A stretch of DNA of 6,888 bases from an uncultured Oceanospirillaceae bacterium. GTDB taxonomy: Bacteria > Pseudomonadota > Gammaproteobacteria > Pseudomonadales > Balneatricaceae. Location: positions 1 to 6,888 of the forward strand of contig CAMIIY010000109.1 in the NCBI GenBank assembly GCA_946221045.1, in the 5' to 3' direction. The translations under genes and the position numbers were made by a program. The notes beneath the pieces are model-generated. The model did not search any database. It worked only from the letters and a program-made list of their open reading frames with translations, and had not been told where the DNA came from. This document shows positions 6,048 through 6,888 of the stretch, piece by piece. Position 1 is the first letter of the stretch. Each line of letters opens with the position of its first letter.

Positions 6048-6641
6048 ATGGACCGCACCTTGCTTCGCAAACAGATGCGGCAACGGCGTCAATCTCTGAC
6101 CGCTGCTGCACAACGCAAAGCCGCAACCGGCTTATTACGCCAACTCTGCTCAAGACCTGAATTTATTCGCGCCCGACACATTGCATTTTACCTGCCCAAT
6201 GACGGTGAAATTGATCCACAGCCGCTGATTCGCTGGTGTTGGCGTCTGGGCAAAACACCCTACCTGCCGGTGTTGCATCCGATTTTGCACAATCGACTCT
6301 GGTTTATAGCGTACCGCAGCAATACAGCCCTCAAACGCAACAGCTATGGCATTAAAGAGCCAAAATTTATTCCAAATCGGTTACGCCCGGCATGGGCACT
6401 GGATCTGGTGCTATTGCCACTGGTTTCCTTTGATCCGGCAGGTAATCGTATGGGAATGGGCGGAGGATATTATGACCGGACCTTCGCCTTTAAAAATCAG
6501 GTGAAAAGTGTATGCGGGCCAAAACTGATCGGATTAGCACATGAACTTCAAAAAGTGGAAAGACTACCGGTGGAGAGCTGGGATATCCCACTCAATCTGA
6601 TTATCACTGACCAAAGCAGCTATCCAAAAACAGACAGCTGA
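6048..6641 (+). CDS. fau: 5-formyltetrahydrofolate cyclo-ligase (YgfA/Fau)
   Basis: This enzyme converts 5-formyl-THF to 5,10-methenyl-THF with ATP, recycling an inhibitory folate formed in one-carbon metabolism; E. coli ygfA is cotranscribed with 6S RNA and linked to persister formation. The 197 residues (E. coli 182) show the N-terminal basic helix LRKQMRQRRQSLT (6-18), AFYLPNDGEIDPQPLI (46-61), GKTPYLPVLHP (68-78), KEPKF (103-107), LLPLVSFDPAGNRMGMGGG (122-140) running into the ATP-binding YYDRT (141-145), IGLAHELQ (161-168) and the ERLPVESWDIPLN (171-183) signature. The ATG at 6048 sits only eight bases past the 6S 3' end. An internal Met10 (6075) aligns with the E. coli start but has no ribosome binding site, so the upstream ATG is preferred. 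Its folate role fits loosely with nearby gcvT. The stop abuts the stop of a convergent small gene. Confidence 0.94.
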   Translation: MDRTLLRKQMRQRRQSLTAAAQRKAATGLLRQLCSRPEFIRARHIAFYLPNDGEIDPQPLIRWCWRLGKTPYLPVLHPILHNRLWFIAYRSNTALKRNSYGIKEPKFIPNRLRPAWALDLVLLPLVSFDPAGNRMGMGGGYYDRTFAFKNQVKSVCGPKLIGLAHELQKVERLPVESWDIPLNLIITDQSSYPKTDS

Positions 6642-6649
6642 TCAGCTGT
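6634..6649. repeat. 16-bp perfect palindrome at the shared fau / micro-ORF stop
   Basis: ACAGCTGATCAGCTGT reads the same on both strands, and its centre (between 6641 and 6642) is where the two stop codons, TGA on each strand, meet as TGATCA. As RNA it would give a 6-bp stem with a GATC loop. On the minus strand it is followed by CTGTTTTT, so it may act as a weak terminator for the micro-ORF; no U-run follows on the plus strand. A protein-binding role is also possible. Confidence 0.6.
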
Positions 6650-6770
6650 TGTTAAAAACCTGCTGAATCAGCGATGTGAACTGGAAATCAGCGTGTGATA
6701 CGCCGGTCATGACAGACCCAACGACGAATACAATCACCAGCACCATGACCAGATCAGGACTTCTTTTCAT
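6642..6770 (-). CDS. Putative 42-residue membrane or exported micro-protein
   Basis: I do not recognise this gene as a named family. The ATG at 6770 is preceded by AAGG (6781-6778) seven bases upstream, a good Shine-Dalgarno. The product begins MKRSPDLVMVLVIVFVVGSV, a basic start followed by about 15 strongly hydrophobic residues (7-21), then MTGVSHADFQF and an amphipathic tail TSLIQQVFNNS. This resembles either a single-pass inner-membrane micro-protein or a signal-peptide-like N-terminus (a cleavage after VSHA, residue 27, is conceivable). Codon use is ordinary for the window. It is convergent with fau with no spacer. A weak promoter candidate on the minus strand is TTGCAA (6856-6851) and AACACT (6834-6829), with a 16-base spacer and an A-rich stretch. 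Its function is unknown. Confidence 0.55.
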   Translation of the reverse strand: MKRSPDLVMVLVIVFVVGSVMTGVSHADFQFTSLIQQVFNNS

Positions 6771-6888
6771 AATTATGCCTTAACGTCCATGCCCTTAAGC
6801 AAACATCTGTTTAACTTTGCTGCGAGCTAGTGTTCCACATTTCATTTTTTTTGCAAGACACTTTTTAACCAAACGTTCACTTTATCGG

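Noticed and set aside
6655..6675. Short inverted repeat GCTGAATCAGC downstream of fau as a terminator
   Set aside because: The arms are five bases with a one-base centre, which cannot form a stable hairpin, and no T-run follows.
1..6888. Mobile element, CRISPR, defence or biosynthetic island
   Set aside because: All the larger genes are conserved housekeeping genes in an order shared with E. coli; no integrase, transposase, direct-repeat array or compositional break was seen.

Overview
The window looks like a chromosomal core region of a gammaproteobacterium, probably a marine lineage of the Oceanospirillales/Pseudomonas/Alteromonadales type. The protein sequences resemble their E. coli counterparts throughout. 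The gene order matches the E. coli block around ssrS: (zapA–ssrS–fau) divergent from (ygfB–pepP–ubiH–ubiI), followed by gcvT. A small coiled-coil gene sits before zapA, as it does in Pseudomonas-like genomes. Base composition is even, and I see no insertion sequence, integrase, tRNA or CRISPR array. The species assignment is inference.

Minus strand, read right to left. A tightly packed unit runs ygfB (5099-4494), pepP (4493-3177), ubiH (3180-1933), ubiI (1922-663). The junctions are a stop directly abutting a start, a 4-base ATGA overlap, and a 10-base gap carrying the ribosome binding site, so translational coupling is likely. It encodes a UPF0149 protein, the proline aminopeptidase P, and two FAD-dependent hydroxylases of aerobic ubiquinone synthesis. 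After a 191-base AT-rich gap comes the first 157 codons of gcvT (glycine cleavage T protein), cut by the left edge of the window.

Plus strand, from a divergent intergenic region at 5100-5256. A near-consensus sigma-70 promoter drives a small coiled-coil gene (ZapB-like, TIGR02449 type) whose start is out of frame with its body by one base. This gene overlaps zapA (5464-5766) by ATGA. Then come 6S RNA (ssrS, about 5861-6040) with its own strong promoter, and fau/ygfA (6048-6641, 5-formyltetrahydrofolate cyclo-ligase). The fau ribosome binding site lies inside the 3' strand of the 6S closing stem.

At the right end, a previously unremarked 42-codon minus-strand ORF (6770-6642) encodes a single-pass membrane or secreted micro-protein with a good Shine-Dalgarno. 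It ends tail-to-tail with fau exactly at the centre of a 16-bp perfect palindrome.

Most of the window is conserved housekeeping DNA. The points worth a second look are the frameshifted coiled-coil gene, the micro-protein with its palindromic shared stop, and the 6S/fau overlap. I see no convincing novel multi-gene system.
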